A stretch of 64,000 bases of DNA. Origin: Candidatus Sericytochromatia bacterium. GTDB taxonomy: Bacteria > Cyanobacteriota > Sericytochromatia > UBA7694. The notes under the pieces are model-generated. The model had not been told where the DNA came from. It saw only the letters and a list, made by a program, of their open reading frames with translations, and did no database searches. Numbering within the stretch: position 1 is the first letter of the stretch; the number at the start of each line of letters is the position of its first letter. Shown piece after piece: positions 52,256-60,677 of this stretch. Location of the stretch: assembly GCA_018780035.1 (NCBI GenBank), contig JADMKE010000036.1:1-64000 (forward strand), read 5' to 3'. Both the position numbers and the translations under genes were made by a program.

Positions 52256-53038
52256 TCAAAGAACCCATTCTCGTCCCTTTAAACCCGGGGCATAAGCAGG
52301 ATGGGTCAATCGAATTTCGAGGCTGTAACGGGGCAGGAACATACTCTCAGTCAGCCAAGTTCGGTGAAAGAGATAAGCGTCAAAGACAAGCAAATCGCCA
52401 GGCTCCATCTCGGGTTGCCAAAACTGATCACGTGAGGCCTGGGCCTGTATTGCAGAAACATCGCGCTGTTGGTAGAGGGGAGTGAGCGGGTCGAGGTTGA
52501 GTTCAAACCAAACCCGGTTTTGGGGCCTCAACCAGAGTTCCAGGCCAGGGGCATTGCGCCCACAGGAATCAAGTGGAATCCAAAAATTGAGTGCAGGCCG
52601 CCCCCCCAAAAACTCAGCATCCTGATGAAAGGGAATTTGGCGTTCGGGCCAAAAGGGGTGCTGGCGGCGTGGCTGGCTGTTTTTTTCGATCAAGAAAAGC
52701 GAGGGCCCCAAAACAGCGCTTAAAAAGGGCTTCAAACTATCTATGCCCAAAAGGCAGGTATACAGATTTGCTTCACCTTCAGAATGCTCGGCCAAGGGCA
52801 AGAGCCCCTCTTCAAAAGGCAAATGGCCGTATTGAAAGAGCTTGTGATAAGCCGACTGTGTCATCTGGCCACTTTGCCAGGCCTGATCCGCCTCGGCATA
52901 ATGCGCTTCCAGTTCTGCTTTCGCAGCCTGCAAAAGCGGCAGCGGCAAGATTTCCCGCAGCAAGAAACAGCCCTTTTGCTGAAGGGCTGTTTGCAGTACA
53001 TCAGCAGGAGGAACCTCACCGAAGTCAGGCAAAGTCAT
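52256..53038 (-). CDS. PhyH-family Fe(II)/2OG dioxygenase (second)
   Basis: A 260-residue oxygenase with His-x-Asp in IPFHQDAEFLGG, the distal His in AYLFHRTWL and the 2OG-binding Arg in YSLEIRLTHP. LNFWIPLDSCGRNAPGLELW is the core strand region. It is only distantly similar to the PhyH protein of the tailoring cluster. Its ATG lies 3 nt after the stop of the large coiled-coil gene, so both are one transcription unit. The substrate is unknown; a role in modifying the product of another locus or the partner protein is speculative. Confidence 0.82.
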   Translation of the reverse strand: MTLPDFGEVPPADVLQTALQQKGCFLLREILPLPLLQAAKAELEAHYAEADQAWQSGQMTQSAYHKLFQYGHLPFEEGLLPLAEHSEGEANLYTCLLGIDSLKPFLSAVLGPSLFLIEKNSQPRRQHPFWPERQIPFHQDAEFLGGRPALNFWIPLDSCGRNAPGLELWLRPQNRVWFELNLDPLTPLYQQRDVSAIQAQASRDQFWQPEMEPGDLLVFDAYLFHRTWLTESMFLPRYSLEIRLTHPAYAPGLKGREWVL

Positions 53039-53041
53039 GGT

Positions 53042-55648
53042 TTAGATTTTTTGAATCGAACGGGCCAAAAAAGGGCGATCCGCCTGAAAATTTTGAATAC
53101 TTTTACGCAAAATTTCGTCAACAGATTCTTTGCGTCGGGTATCAAAACCAGCCAATTGCCTCAAATGGTACTCTGCATTGCGCCGAATTTTTTCGACCTG
53201 CTGGGCCACCTGTTGACGCTCCGTTTGACGGGAAGTCTGTTGCTCAGACAACAAGGTATTAAGTTGCTCAGTGGTTTTGAGCACCTCTTCGAGCCAAGCC
53301 TGGGTCGCCTTTTCCAGACTCTGGGGATCTGGTTTGGCCGTTTGACTCAGCAAAGCCTGGGCTTCGTTGGCTTTGGCAACCAAGGCTTGGAGTTCTGCGT
53401 CCAATTGGCTTTTTAAAGCCTCATTCAACTGATCACTGACCTTAAACAAATCCCCAAACTGGGCTTGCAGATCTTGGGCCTGTTGCAGTAAAAACTGGCT
53501 GAATTCGGCCATTAAATGGCCGCGAATCAAACTATTTTTAGATTGACTTAAGTTATTATCTACCTGCTCCAGTAACGCTGGCACGCGCTCCAATGCTCCA
53601 TCGATCCGGGCCTGTAAATAATCAGTGAGCAATTCTCTCGGCAGAATATCAGCCAGAATGGGGTTTTGAAGCTTTTCATCCAGCTGCCCATTGGTTTTTT
53701 TCAAATCATCGATTTTTTCTTTAAAAACAGAGACCATCTCTGTCTGCTCTCTTACACGGGAATCTAAAGTAGCCGCTTCCTGATCTGCGCGGGTTTGTAA
53801 CTGCGCCACGGCGGCCACGGCGGCGGCCAATTTTTTGTCCAACTCTTGCAATTTGGCAGTTTGCCCTTGCAAAGCAGCTTGCAGGTAGTCACCCAGATTC
53901 TCTGGCCCCAGGGCCTGACCATTGCGTTTAAAAACCGGCGAACCGCTGTTGAGTTCCAGCGAAAGTCCATGTTCAGCCAGGATTTTATTCAGCTCCGCCA
54001 ATTTTTCAGGTGAACTGAACTGCTGTAAAAAACCGAGGTTCCCGGATTGCACTTGTTGAATCAAGCCATTGAGCATCTGCTGTTTTTCTGCTGCCACACG
54101 GGCCTGTGCTGCTGTTTCCTGCTGTTGTCCCTGGGCCACACCCAAATCAGTCAGGGTCTGATCAAACTGCACCCGCAATTTCTGGATTTCGGCATCATTG
54201 TGCATGATTTCGGCTTCAAACGCCTCGACTTCATTCAATAAAATCTGGCTTTTAGCAATGACCTCCAGGGTCTCGGTCAGAGCTTGCAATTGGGTCGGAG
54301 TGATACCCGCTGCAGTGGGGTTATTGACACGCTGAATCATCTGGGCGGTCTGTTTTAACTGCCCCAATTCCTGGGTGGTCACTTCCTGTTTATTCGCCAG
54401 ATTGTAGAGTTTTCCATCCTGAAAACGCAGCCCCAAAGAACGCAAGAGCTCATTTTCCTGAGCAGAAAGAGAAGCCCCTTTTGGGTTCAGTTTATCCAAA
54501 ATACCGCTCAATTGGGCCATCTCAGGCTTTTTATAGTTGAGCAGAGCCTGTACAACAACATAGCCCATCTTGGACTTAAAATCCACGTTCGGGGCAACGC
54601 GGCGCTGAGAGTTCCCATCGATTAAAACGGCATTTGAACCTGGACCGCGTCCCTCAAGGACGCCCAGACGTACCTGCTCCTGAAAGAGTTCGGCCAGATC
54701 CGCGCCCTGATTGTGGATCAATCCGGTCAGGCCAGCAATGTCGCCGTCTTCCTCAAAATTCAGACGCCGCAACTCATTGTCATTCATTTTGAGCATTTGG
54801 TCATAAAATTGATTCCGATCGTTGACCAAAACAGCTTGAGGACTATTCTGAGCCGCCCCTTTACTGGCAATGGCAGTGTCCCGGGGGGCCTGCGCCTGCT
54901 GCTCACTCCAAGCCTGATAGCCCCAAGCCACTGTACGCAACTCAGATACAATCGCTTCTGAGAGCAGGGCCGGTCGTCGGGCCAAAGCGGGAACCTTTTC
55001 AAAAACGGCCTGCAATTGGGACATACTTGGACGCTCTTGGCTCGCCGTCAACGTCTTTACCAGTTCATCAACACAGGCATTGGCCAAGGTGGGGTTCTTC
55101 AGGTGCAAGCGCTGCAACTCGTGGGTCATCTCATTTCTGAGCAGATGCACTTGTACCTCTGAGAGCAATTTGCGATCAGGTACAGCTGCAGACAAGCGTT
55201 TTTCTTCTTCAGGGCTCAAAGGCTTATGGACACGCACTTTTTCCATGATAACCAAGAGTTGGTCGACTTCTTCTGGAGATTTTTCTTGAATGGCACTGAC
55301 TGCTTTTTGAATATGGGGCAGCTGGGCCCAATTCGCATCAATCTTAAAATTTTTACCCGCTTCTGCAGACAAAGAGTTGTCTGAGCGATCCATTTTGGCC
55401 AAGGCCACTTGGACCACATTTTCAACCGGTTCCCCTTTTTCCAATAAGCTGACAGCGGCGATCACATCGGGATTATCCAGATTGGCAATAAAGGTCAGTT
55501 CATCCTGGGTCGGATTGGGCCCCAATTCCTGTCGCAGTTCATGCAGTTCTTTTGCTGTGACTTTCCCATCGTTCTTTAGCGCTTGGTGGGCTTTTTGCAG
55601 CAATTGGGAAGAAAGAGGGCCAGTACCGGTGTGCTCAGAACGAATCAT
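53042..55648 (-). CDS. Large coiled-coil protein, no known family
   Basis: An 868-residue soluble protein with AAGGAG before its ATG. About 230 residues of helical, charged sequence come first, with an EF-hand-like segment near the start (KNDGKVTAKELHELRQEL). Long coiled coils occupy much of about 460-620 and 760-850 (FEAEIMHNDAEIQKLRVQFD, LQELDKKLAAAVAAVAQLQT). There is no signal peptide or membrane segment. Its short helical, Gln-rich style recalls the giant proteins at 20105-27215. A structural role is possible, but I do not recognise it. Confidence 0.65.
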   Translation of the reverse strand: MIRSEHTGTGPLSSQLLQKAHQALKNDGKVTAKELHELRQELGPNPTQDELTFIANLDNPDVIAAVSLLEKGEPVENVVQVALAKMDRSDNSLSAEAGKNFKIDANWAQLPHIQKAVSAIQEKSPEEVDQLLVIMEKVRVHKPLSPEEEKRLSAAVPDRKLLSEVQVHLLRNEMTHELQRLHLKNPTLANACVDELVKTLTASQERPSMSQLQAVFEKVPALARRPALLSEAIVSELRTVAWGYQAWSEQQAQAPRDTAIASKGAAQNSPQAVLVNDRNQFYDQMLKMNDNELRRLNFEEDGDIAGLTGLIHNQGADLAELFQEQVRLGVLEGRGPGSNAVLIDGNSQRRVAPNVDFKSKMGYVVVQALLNYKKPEMAQLSGILDKLNPKGASLSAQENELLRSLGLRFQDGKLYNLANKQEVTTQELGQLKQTAQMIQRVNNPTAAGITPTQLQALTETLEVIAKSQILLNEVEAFEAEIMHNDAEIQKLRVQFDQTLTDLGVAQGQQQETAAQARVAAEKQQMLNGLIQQVQSGNLGFLQQFSSPEKLAELNKILAEHGLSLELNSGSPVFKRNGQALGPENLGDYLQAALQGQTAKLQELDKKLAAAVAAVAQLQTRADQEAATLDSRVREQTEMVSVFKEKIDDLKKTNGQLDEKLQNPILADILPRELLTDYLQARIDGALERVPALLEQVDNNLSQSKNSLIRGHLMAEFSQFLLQQAQDLQAQFGDLFKVSDQLNEALKSQLDAELQALVAKANEAQALLSQTAKPDPQSLEKATQAWLEEVLKTTEQLNTLLSEQQTSRQTERQQVAQQVEKIRRNAEYHLRQLAGFDTRRKESVDEILRKSIQNFQADRPFLARSIQKI

Positions 55649-55762
55649 GAAAGTCTCCTTGAGATAAAAAGCTTGTTTGAGCTATATACCCTTCATCCCC
55701 AGGTAAAAAACGGGCTTAGCCTATTTTTATTAAAAGCTTAATTTTTCTCGAAAGCAAAAGCG

Positions 55763-55804
55763 AAAAAACAAAGGGCGGCGCTCTTTTGGGAAAAAGCGCC
55801 GCCC
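55763..55804 (-). terminator. Intrinsic terminator of the beta-propeller lipoprotein gene
   Basis: A 10-bp perfect stem (55773-55782 with 55795-55804, GGGCGGCGCT/AGCGCCGCCC) and a 12-nt loop. On the minus strand it is followed by TTTGTTTTTT. It lies 30 bp after the stop of the gene at 55835-58318 and before the coiled-coil gene. Confidence 0.85.
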
Positions 55805-55834
55805 ACAAAGGTCAATCAAAGAACTGAGACGCCC

Positions 55835-58318
55835 TCAAGATTGGGGAATCCCTTTAAGATAAGCCATTCCCTGCCCGCCATTGGCACTGTTCTGCGACCA
55901 AGTCGCGGGCTCAGAATCCACCACAGTATAAGTGCCTGCGGGCAACGTCACCTGGGGCTCGGTATACCAATAGGCATTGGGCACCCCGCCCTGGCCTGGA
56001 CGGGTCATCACAGCCCAAGGGCCGTAGAGTTTGCCACTGCTGTCTTTGAGGCCAATGGTGCCGCCCGGTGATCCTTGGGCATTGTTCCAGTGATAGGTCT
56101 GCAGGTAGGTGATCTTACTGGCTTGGGCCAGGTTAAACTGGGTGGCCGAAGTCGGTAAATTAAACACGGCCTGGATATTGCCATTGTCGAAGAGTACCTG
56201 ATCCTGCACAGCCGGTGTGGGTGAGGCCATCGGCACCGCACTGCCCAGATTGGGGCCGACCCAGAGCAATTGTTTCCCTTCGTTGACCACCACCAGCAGG
56301 TGATCCCCAGCTGGGTTAAAGGCCAAATAACCCGGTTTGGGCACCCCCGTCAGATAGGGCACAGGCGATGAATAATCCGGCCCACCTTTGAGCACCTGAT
56401 TCTGGCTTGGGTAACTCCAGTACAAAGCCTTGTCAAACTGGCCACCCCCGGCTGCCAAGCCGCCAAAATTGGTGTCTTTTGCGGCTTCCGCCATCAATTT
56501 GGGTGTTCCATTGGGTTGAATCAGGTATAAACCAGGCGTACCGCCAAAGGGCCAACCACCCGCACTGTTTAAGGCGTAGAGTTCGTGGCGGGAATCGAGA
56601 TAAGCCAGAGAGAATAATCCTGGCGGAATTTCGCTATCGAGCAGGCCCACCTCTTGTTCGCTGCCAGCGGGCAGATACCAGATATTGTCGTTTTCGAAAT
56701 CGGCAAAATACCAACCGGCATCGCTACTGGGAGTATCTTTGAGCTGGAGGGGCGTCAGGCCCTTGCCGATCTGCACCAGATACTGTCCATCACAGACCAC
56801 AGTCAAATTGCCGCTTTGGGGGTCAAAGCGCAGTTCGTTGGGTTTTGGCAAACCTTTGACCACAACCGTGGTAGTACCATCTGCGGCAATTTTTAAGACA
56901 TTGCCGCTCTGGCGCTCCAGGGTGTAGAGCCCAGCCCCATGTGGGCCTTTGTCGGTATAAGCGAGGCCGTCCCAGTCTTTGCCTTCGGGCGCTTGGGCAT
57001 AGAGACTGGCCAAGCCGCCTGAAATCTGGTACACACCACGCACCCCAGGACCAGAACCCCACCAGGATCCTGCTTCGATCCGGTTCAGGAAAAACAAGCT
57101 CTGGTTGAGACTGTCATAAGCCAGAGAGGCCAAAGCACCCGGGATTGTGCCTTTGCTGCTATCCAAGGTCCCCGTTTCCGCCGCTGTGGCGTCGGCTTTG
57201 AACCAGACATTGTCGTTTTCAAAATCGCTAAAGTACACGCCGCCCTGGGGAGCGGGCAAAATATCATGCAGGCCATCGTGGCCTTGGGCATTTTTCCACT
57301 CGGTGACACTGCCATCGGGATTAAACTGGTAAATGCCACGGGTTTGCACCCCTGCAGCAGGGGCAAAATCCATACTCACCACAGGCACGCCGTTGACCAC
57401 AGCCCCATGCCGCCAAATCGGGCCGCGCAACAAATCATGGCTACCATAGACCGTGGCTTTGCCCAATGGGTCAAGTTTGAGCAAGGTCTGCCGGTTGAGT
57501 GAGCTGGTCATGATATAGAGCGTGCCATCAGGTGCATAAAAATGGGTCCCCAGCGGCCCTAAGGTGTAGTTCGAGCGCAAAACCTGCATTTGCATGCCCG
57601 CAGGAATTTCAACCCCCTTCAATTCAGCCGGAAGCAAAAAATCTGTGCGCGGCACACGGGCAATCTCCTGGGTGCCACCGTGATCTGCTTTGAGTTTAAG
57701 GGGGGTCGATGAGCCATCGGGACGCAGCGTATAGATCCCGCCAAAGCGATTGCCCCCGTCAGGGTAATAGTCAATCGCAGCCAGATAACCGTCGCCGGAT
57801 TTTAAAGGCACTGCTGCTTTGCCGTTGATGCCTGCCAGCAAGTCCCCCGTCACAGCGGTTTTCCAGCCGCCACAGGCATCGGTGGTGGAAAATTCCTGTT
57901 TGCTGCGATCAGAAGAAAAAACCTGGGCCTGGCCCTGATCGTCAAAGAAGACATCCCCAACTTTAAAAGGGGTCTCATACAACCGTGCGTTCATACCCGG
58001 CGGCACCGTTAAGCCCGTAGGCAGAGGCAGCTCTTTCAAAACGGCTGCAGCTCCGCAACCTGTAACAGGCGGCGCTGAAGATGGAGCCAAAGTGGGCAGC
58101 GGCGCGGGGGTAGCACTTTGGCCTGGGGCGGGGGGCACCACCAGCGGGGCCGAGGGCGTGGGTTGCGGTGTGGGGCTACTCGCCACAGGTGAAGGACTGC
58201 CCACAGGAACAGAGGGTGTGGGACTGTTGCCAGGGTTTGGCAAAAGCGGAGCCGGGCCACAGGCGGTGAGACTCAAGGCGAGCAAAGCAGAGAGAGGGAA
58301 TCGGGTTGATGTGTACAT
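55835..58318 (-). CDS. Secreted lipoprotein, beta-propeller-like
   Basis: An 827-residue lipoprotein (lipobox LTAC, Cys20) with a Pro/Ser/Thr-rich stalk of about 60 residues. The body carries repeated blade-like segments such as YFSDFENDNVWF, WYFADFENDNIWYL, YDSLNQSLFFLNRIEAGSWW and YLDSRHELYALNSAGGWPFG, as in NHL or SMP-30 type beta-propellers. A separate C-terminal beta domain (last 110 residues) ends in PAGTYTVVDSEPATWSQN. ATG 58318 has GGAGG 6-7 nt upstream. Probably an extracellular binding or sensing protein; no catalytic motif was recognised. Confidence 0.75.
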   Translation of the reverse strand: MYTSTRFPLSALLALSLTACGPAPLLPNPGNSPTPSVPVGSPSPVASSPTPQPTPSAPLVVPPAPGQSATPAPLPTLAPSSAPPVTGCGAAAVLKELPLPTGLTVPPGMNARLYETPFKVGDVFFDDQGQAQVFSSDRSKQEFSTTDACGGWKTAVTGDLLAGINGKAAVPLKSGDGYLAAIDYYPDGGNRFGGIYTLRPDGSSTPLKLKADHGGTQEIARVPRTDFLLPAELKGVEIPAGMQMQVLRSNYTLGPLGTHFYAPDGTLYIMTSSLNRQTLLKLDPLGKATVYGSHDLLRGPIWRHGAVVNGVPVVSMDFAPAAGVQTRGIYQFNPDGSVTEWKNAQGHDGLHDILPAPQGGVYFSDFENDNVWFKADATAAETGTLDSSKGTIPGALASLAYDSLNQSLFFLNRIEAGSWWGSGPGVRGVYQISGGLASLYAQAPEGKDWDGLAYTDKGPHGAGLYTLERQSGNVLKIAADGTTTVVVKGLPKPNELRFDPQSGNLTVVCDGQYLVQIGKGLTPLQLKDTPSSDAGWYFADFENDNIWYLPAGSEQEVGLLDSEIPPGLFSLAYLDSRHELYALNSAGGWPFGGTPGLYLIQPNGTPKLMAEAAKDTNFGGLAAGGGQFDKALYWSYPSQNQVLKGGPDYSSPVPYLTGVPKPGYLAFNPAGDHLLVVVNEGKQLLWVGPNLGSAVPMASPTPAVQDQVLFDNGNIQAVFNLPTSATQFNLAQASKITYLQTYHWNNAQGSPGGTIGLKDSSGKLYGPWAVMTRPGQGGVPNAYWYTEPQVTLPAGTYTVVDSEPATWSQNSANGGQGMAYLKGIPQS

Positions 58319-58491
58319 AAATGCCTCCAAATAGGGCCTTTTCTGATTTGAGTATAGGTAAAAAAAAGCCCCTATCCGATGATAGATATCGTCTCAATCA
58401 TTGATTCCGGTCAAAGATCTGAGAGAGCCATTCTCCCCCACCGAGATTTTGTTACAATGCTCTCAACACACATAGCAACAGGAAAAAAACC

Positions 58492-60249
58492 ATGCTGAGA
58501 AAAGTTTTGATTGCCAACCGGGGTGAAATTGCGATTCGCATTCTCAGGGCCTGCCAGGAAATGGGCATTGCCACCGTGGCCGTTTATGCCGAAGACGACC
58601 GCCAGAGTAAACATGTGCGTCTGGCCGATGAAGCTTTTCTCCTGCCCGGCAGCCAACTCAGCGAAACCTATTTAAATATTCAGGCCCTGATTGAGATTGC
58701 CCAAAAATCCGGGGCCGAGGGCATTCATCCCGGCTACGGTTTTTTATCCGAAAACGCTGGATTTTCGCTGGCCTGCCGCGAAAACGGGGTTGTTTTTATT
58801 GGCCCCAGTCCAGAGGTTATCGAAGCCATGGGCAGCAAGCTCCTGGCCCGCGAACGCATGAAAGCGGCAGGGGTGCCGATCACCCCTGGCAGCCCCAAGC
58901 TGAGCAGCTTGGGTGAAGCCCAGGAATGGTCCGAAAAAATTGGCTATCCACTGCTGCTCAAAGCCAGCGCCGGAGGCGGGGGGCGGGGCATGAAACGGGT
59001 GATGAATGCCGAAGAATTGCCCAGTGCCTATGATGCCGCCATGCGCGAAAGCAAAAGTTATTTCTCAGACGACACAGTCTATCTGGAAAAACTGGTCACA
59101 GCCCCGCGCCACGTCGAAGTCCAAATTTTGGCAGATACCCACGGCCAGGTGATTCACCTCGGCGAGCGCGATTGTTCGGTGCAGCGCCGCAATCAAAAGC
59201 TGATCGAAGAGACCCCTGCGCCCAACTTACCCCCAGACGTGCGCCAGAAATTACTTGATGCTGCCGTAGCGGGTGCCCAGGCAATTGGCTATACCGGCGC
59301 TGGCACCTTTGAATTTGTGGTGCAAAACAACAGCGAACCGTATTTCATGGAAGTCAATACCCGCTTGCAGGTCGAACACCCGATCACCGAAATGGTCACA
59401 CGGGTCGATTTGGTCAAAGAGCAATTGCGGATTGCCTCAGGCCTGCCCCTGAGCTATCGCCAAGAAGAGATTCGCTTTGAAGGCCACGCGCTTGAATGCC
59501 GAATCACCGTTGAAGATGCCTGCCAAAACTTCAGACCTGTGCCCGGCTTGATTGGTCGCTACGAAGAGCCCGCGGGCTTTGGCGTGCGGGTCGACAGTAT
59601 GCCTTACGCCGGTTATGAAATCCCGCGCAGCTATGACTCACTTTTGGCCAAACTGGTCACCTGGGCCCCGACACGGGCCGAAGCCCTGGCACGGATGCAG
59701 CGGGCCCTCAAGGAGTACACGATCGAAGGTGTGACCACCTTGATTCCGTTTTTCCAATGGGCACTGAATGTGCCCGCTTTTGCCGAAGGCCATTACGATA
59801 CCGGTTTTGTGGGCAAATACTTTGAGCCCAGCCATCTGACAATGCCACCTGCTCCCACCCAGGCGGAAAGCACACCGCACCACCGCGAAGTGGTGGATGT
59901 CGAGGTCAATGGTCGCTATTTTCAGGTCGCGCTCTATTTGCCAGAAATGTCGATTCATTCAAGTGCCAACACGACAGCCAGCGCTCCCAAAGGGCCCGCC
60001 AGCGGCAAAAGCAGTCGCAAAGACAGCAGCAACCAAAGCCAGATTCCTGCGCCCATGGCAGGTACGGTTGTCAAAGTCGCAGTCGAAGCGGGTCAACTTG
60101 TAGAAAGTGGCCAATTGCTCTGTATTATTGAGTCGATGAAAATGGAAAACGATCTGCTCTCCCCTCGCAGCGGCACAGTCAAAAAAGTCCCGATCCAGGC
60201 CGGAGAAAAGGTTCAAGCAGGTGCTCTGCTCGTGGAGTTTGAAGCCTAA
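58492..60249 (+). CDS. Acyl-CoA carboxylase alpha subunit (biotin carboxylase-BCCP fusion)
   Basis: A 585-residue protein. Residues 1-450 are biotin carboxylase: VLIANRGEIAIRILRA, HPGYGFLSENAGF, KASAGGGGRGMKRV (ATP-grasp glycine-rich loop), GERDCSVQRRNQKLIEE and YFMEVNTRLQVEHPITE. A Ser/Ala/Lys-rich linker follows and the last 70 residues are the biotinyl domain with Lys550 in ESMKMEN. Fused BC-BCCP subunits work with a carboxyltransferase to make malonyl-CoA or methylmalonyl-CoA; the carboxyltransferase gene is not in the window. The linker between carboxylase and biotinyl domain is shorter than in 3-methylcrotonyl or propionyl enzymes of about 650-700 residues. Confidence 0.92.
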   Translation: MLRKVLIANRGEIAIRILRACQEMGIATVAVYAEDDRQSKHVRLADEAFLLPGSQLSETYLNIQALIEIAQKSGAEGIHPGYGFLSENAGFSLACRENGVVFIGPSPEVIEAMGSKLLARERMKAAGVPITPGSPKLSSLGEAQEWSEKIGYPLLLKASAGGGGRGMKRVMNAEELPSAYDAAMRESKSYFSDDTVYLEKLVTAPRHVEVQILADTHGQVIHLGERDCSVQRRNQKLIEETPAPNLPPDVRQKLLDAAVAGAQAIGYTGAGTFEFVVQNNSEPYFMEVNTRLQVEHPITEMVTRVDLVKEQLRIASGLPLSYRQEEIRFEGHALECRITVEDACQNFRPVPGLIGRYEEPAGFGVRVDSMPYAGYEIPRSYDSLLAKLVTWAPTRAEALARMQRALKEYTIEGVTTLIPFFQWALNVPAFAEGHYDTGFVGKYFEPSHLTMPPAPTQAESTPHHREVVDVEVNGRYFQVALYLPEMSIHSSANTTASAPKGPASGKSSRKDSSNQSQIPAPMAGTVVKVAVEAGQLVESGQLLCIIESMKMENDLLSPRSGTVKKVPIQAGEKVQAGALLVEFEA

Positions 60250-60404
60250 ACCTGGGGGCGAACCCCGTCGGGGGTCTCGGACCAGCCCCATTCAGACAGG
60301 TTGTGGCGGGCAGAGATGGTTGGCTCCAGAGCTGCACTGGTGTGAGGAAGAATAGGATTTTCGGTCACAGTTTTCAAAAAAGGGCTTCATGTTAAAATGA
60401 GTCT

Positions 60405-60653
60405 ATGCAACATGATGAACGATTGGGCCGAAGTTTATTTTTACTTTTAATCACGCGTATTTTTGCGCTGTCAATTTTTTGTTTGCTATTTTATGCACTT
60501 TATTCGGGTGCAATTGTTTCACCTTGGCACTTTCCCGTTGGCTTCTTGGCAATAATCCTTGTTCTTCTTGTGTTCCGGCCGGTCTCTCCTTCGTCGGGCT
60601 CAGAATGGGGCCGCCAATTGGCTGTAAAGCGCTCTCATAAAAAAGCTTCCTGA
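60405..60653 (+). CDS. Small two-helix membrane protein
   Basis: An 82-residue protein with two hydrophobic segments (LFLLLITRIFALSIFCLLFY, VGFLAIILVLLVFRP) and a Lys/Arg-rich C-terminus (KRSHKKAS), so both ends are likely cytoplasmic. I do not recognise a family. It is AT-rich at its start, with no clear ribosome binding site. It ends 24 bp before the convergent kinase-hydrolase gene. Codon and hydrophobicity patterns support a real gene, but confidence is moderate. Confidence 0.55.
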   Translation: MQHDERLGRSLFLLLITRIFALSIFCLLFYALYSGAIVSPWHFPVGFLAIILVLLVFRPVSPSSGSEWGRQLAVKRSHKKAS

Positions 60654-60677
60654 AATATCTGAGATAACCCAGACAAT

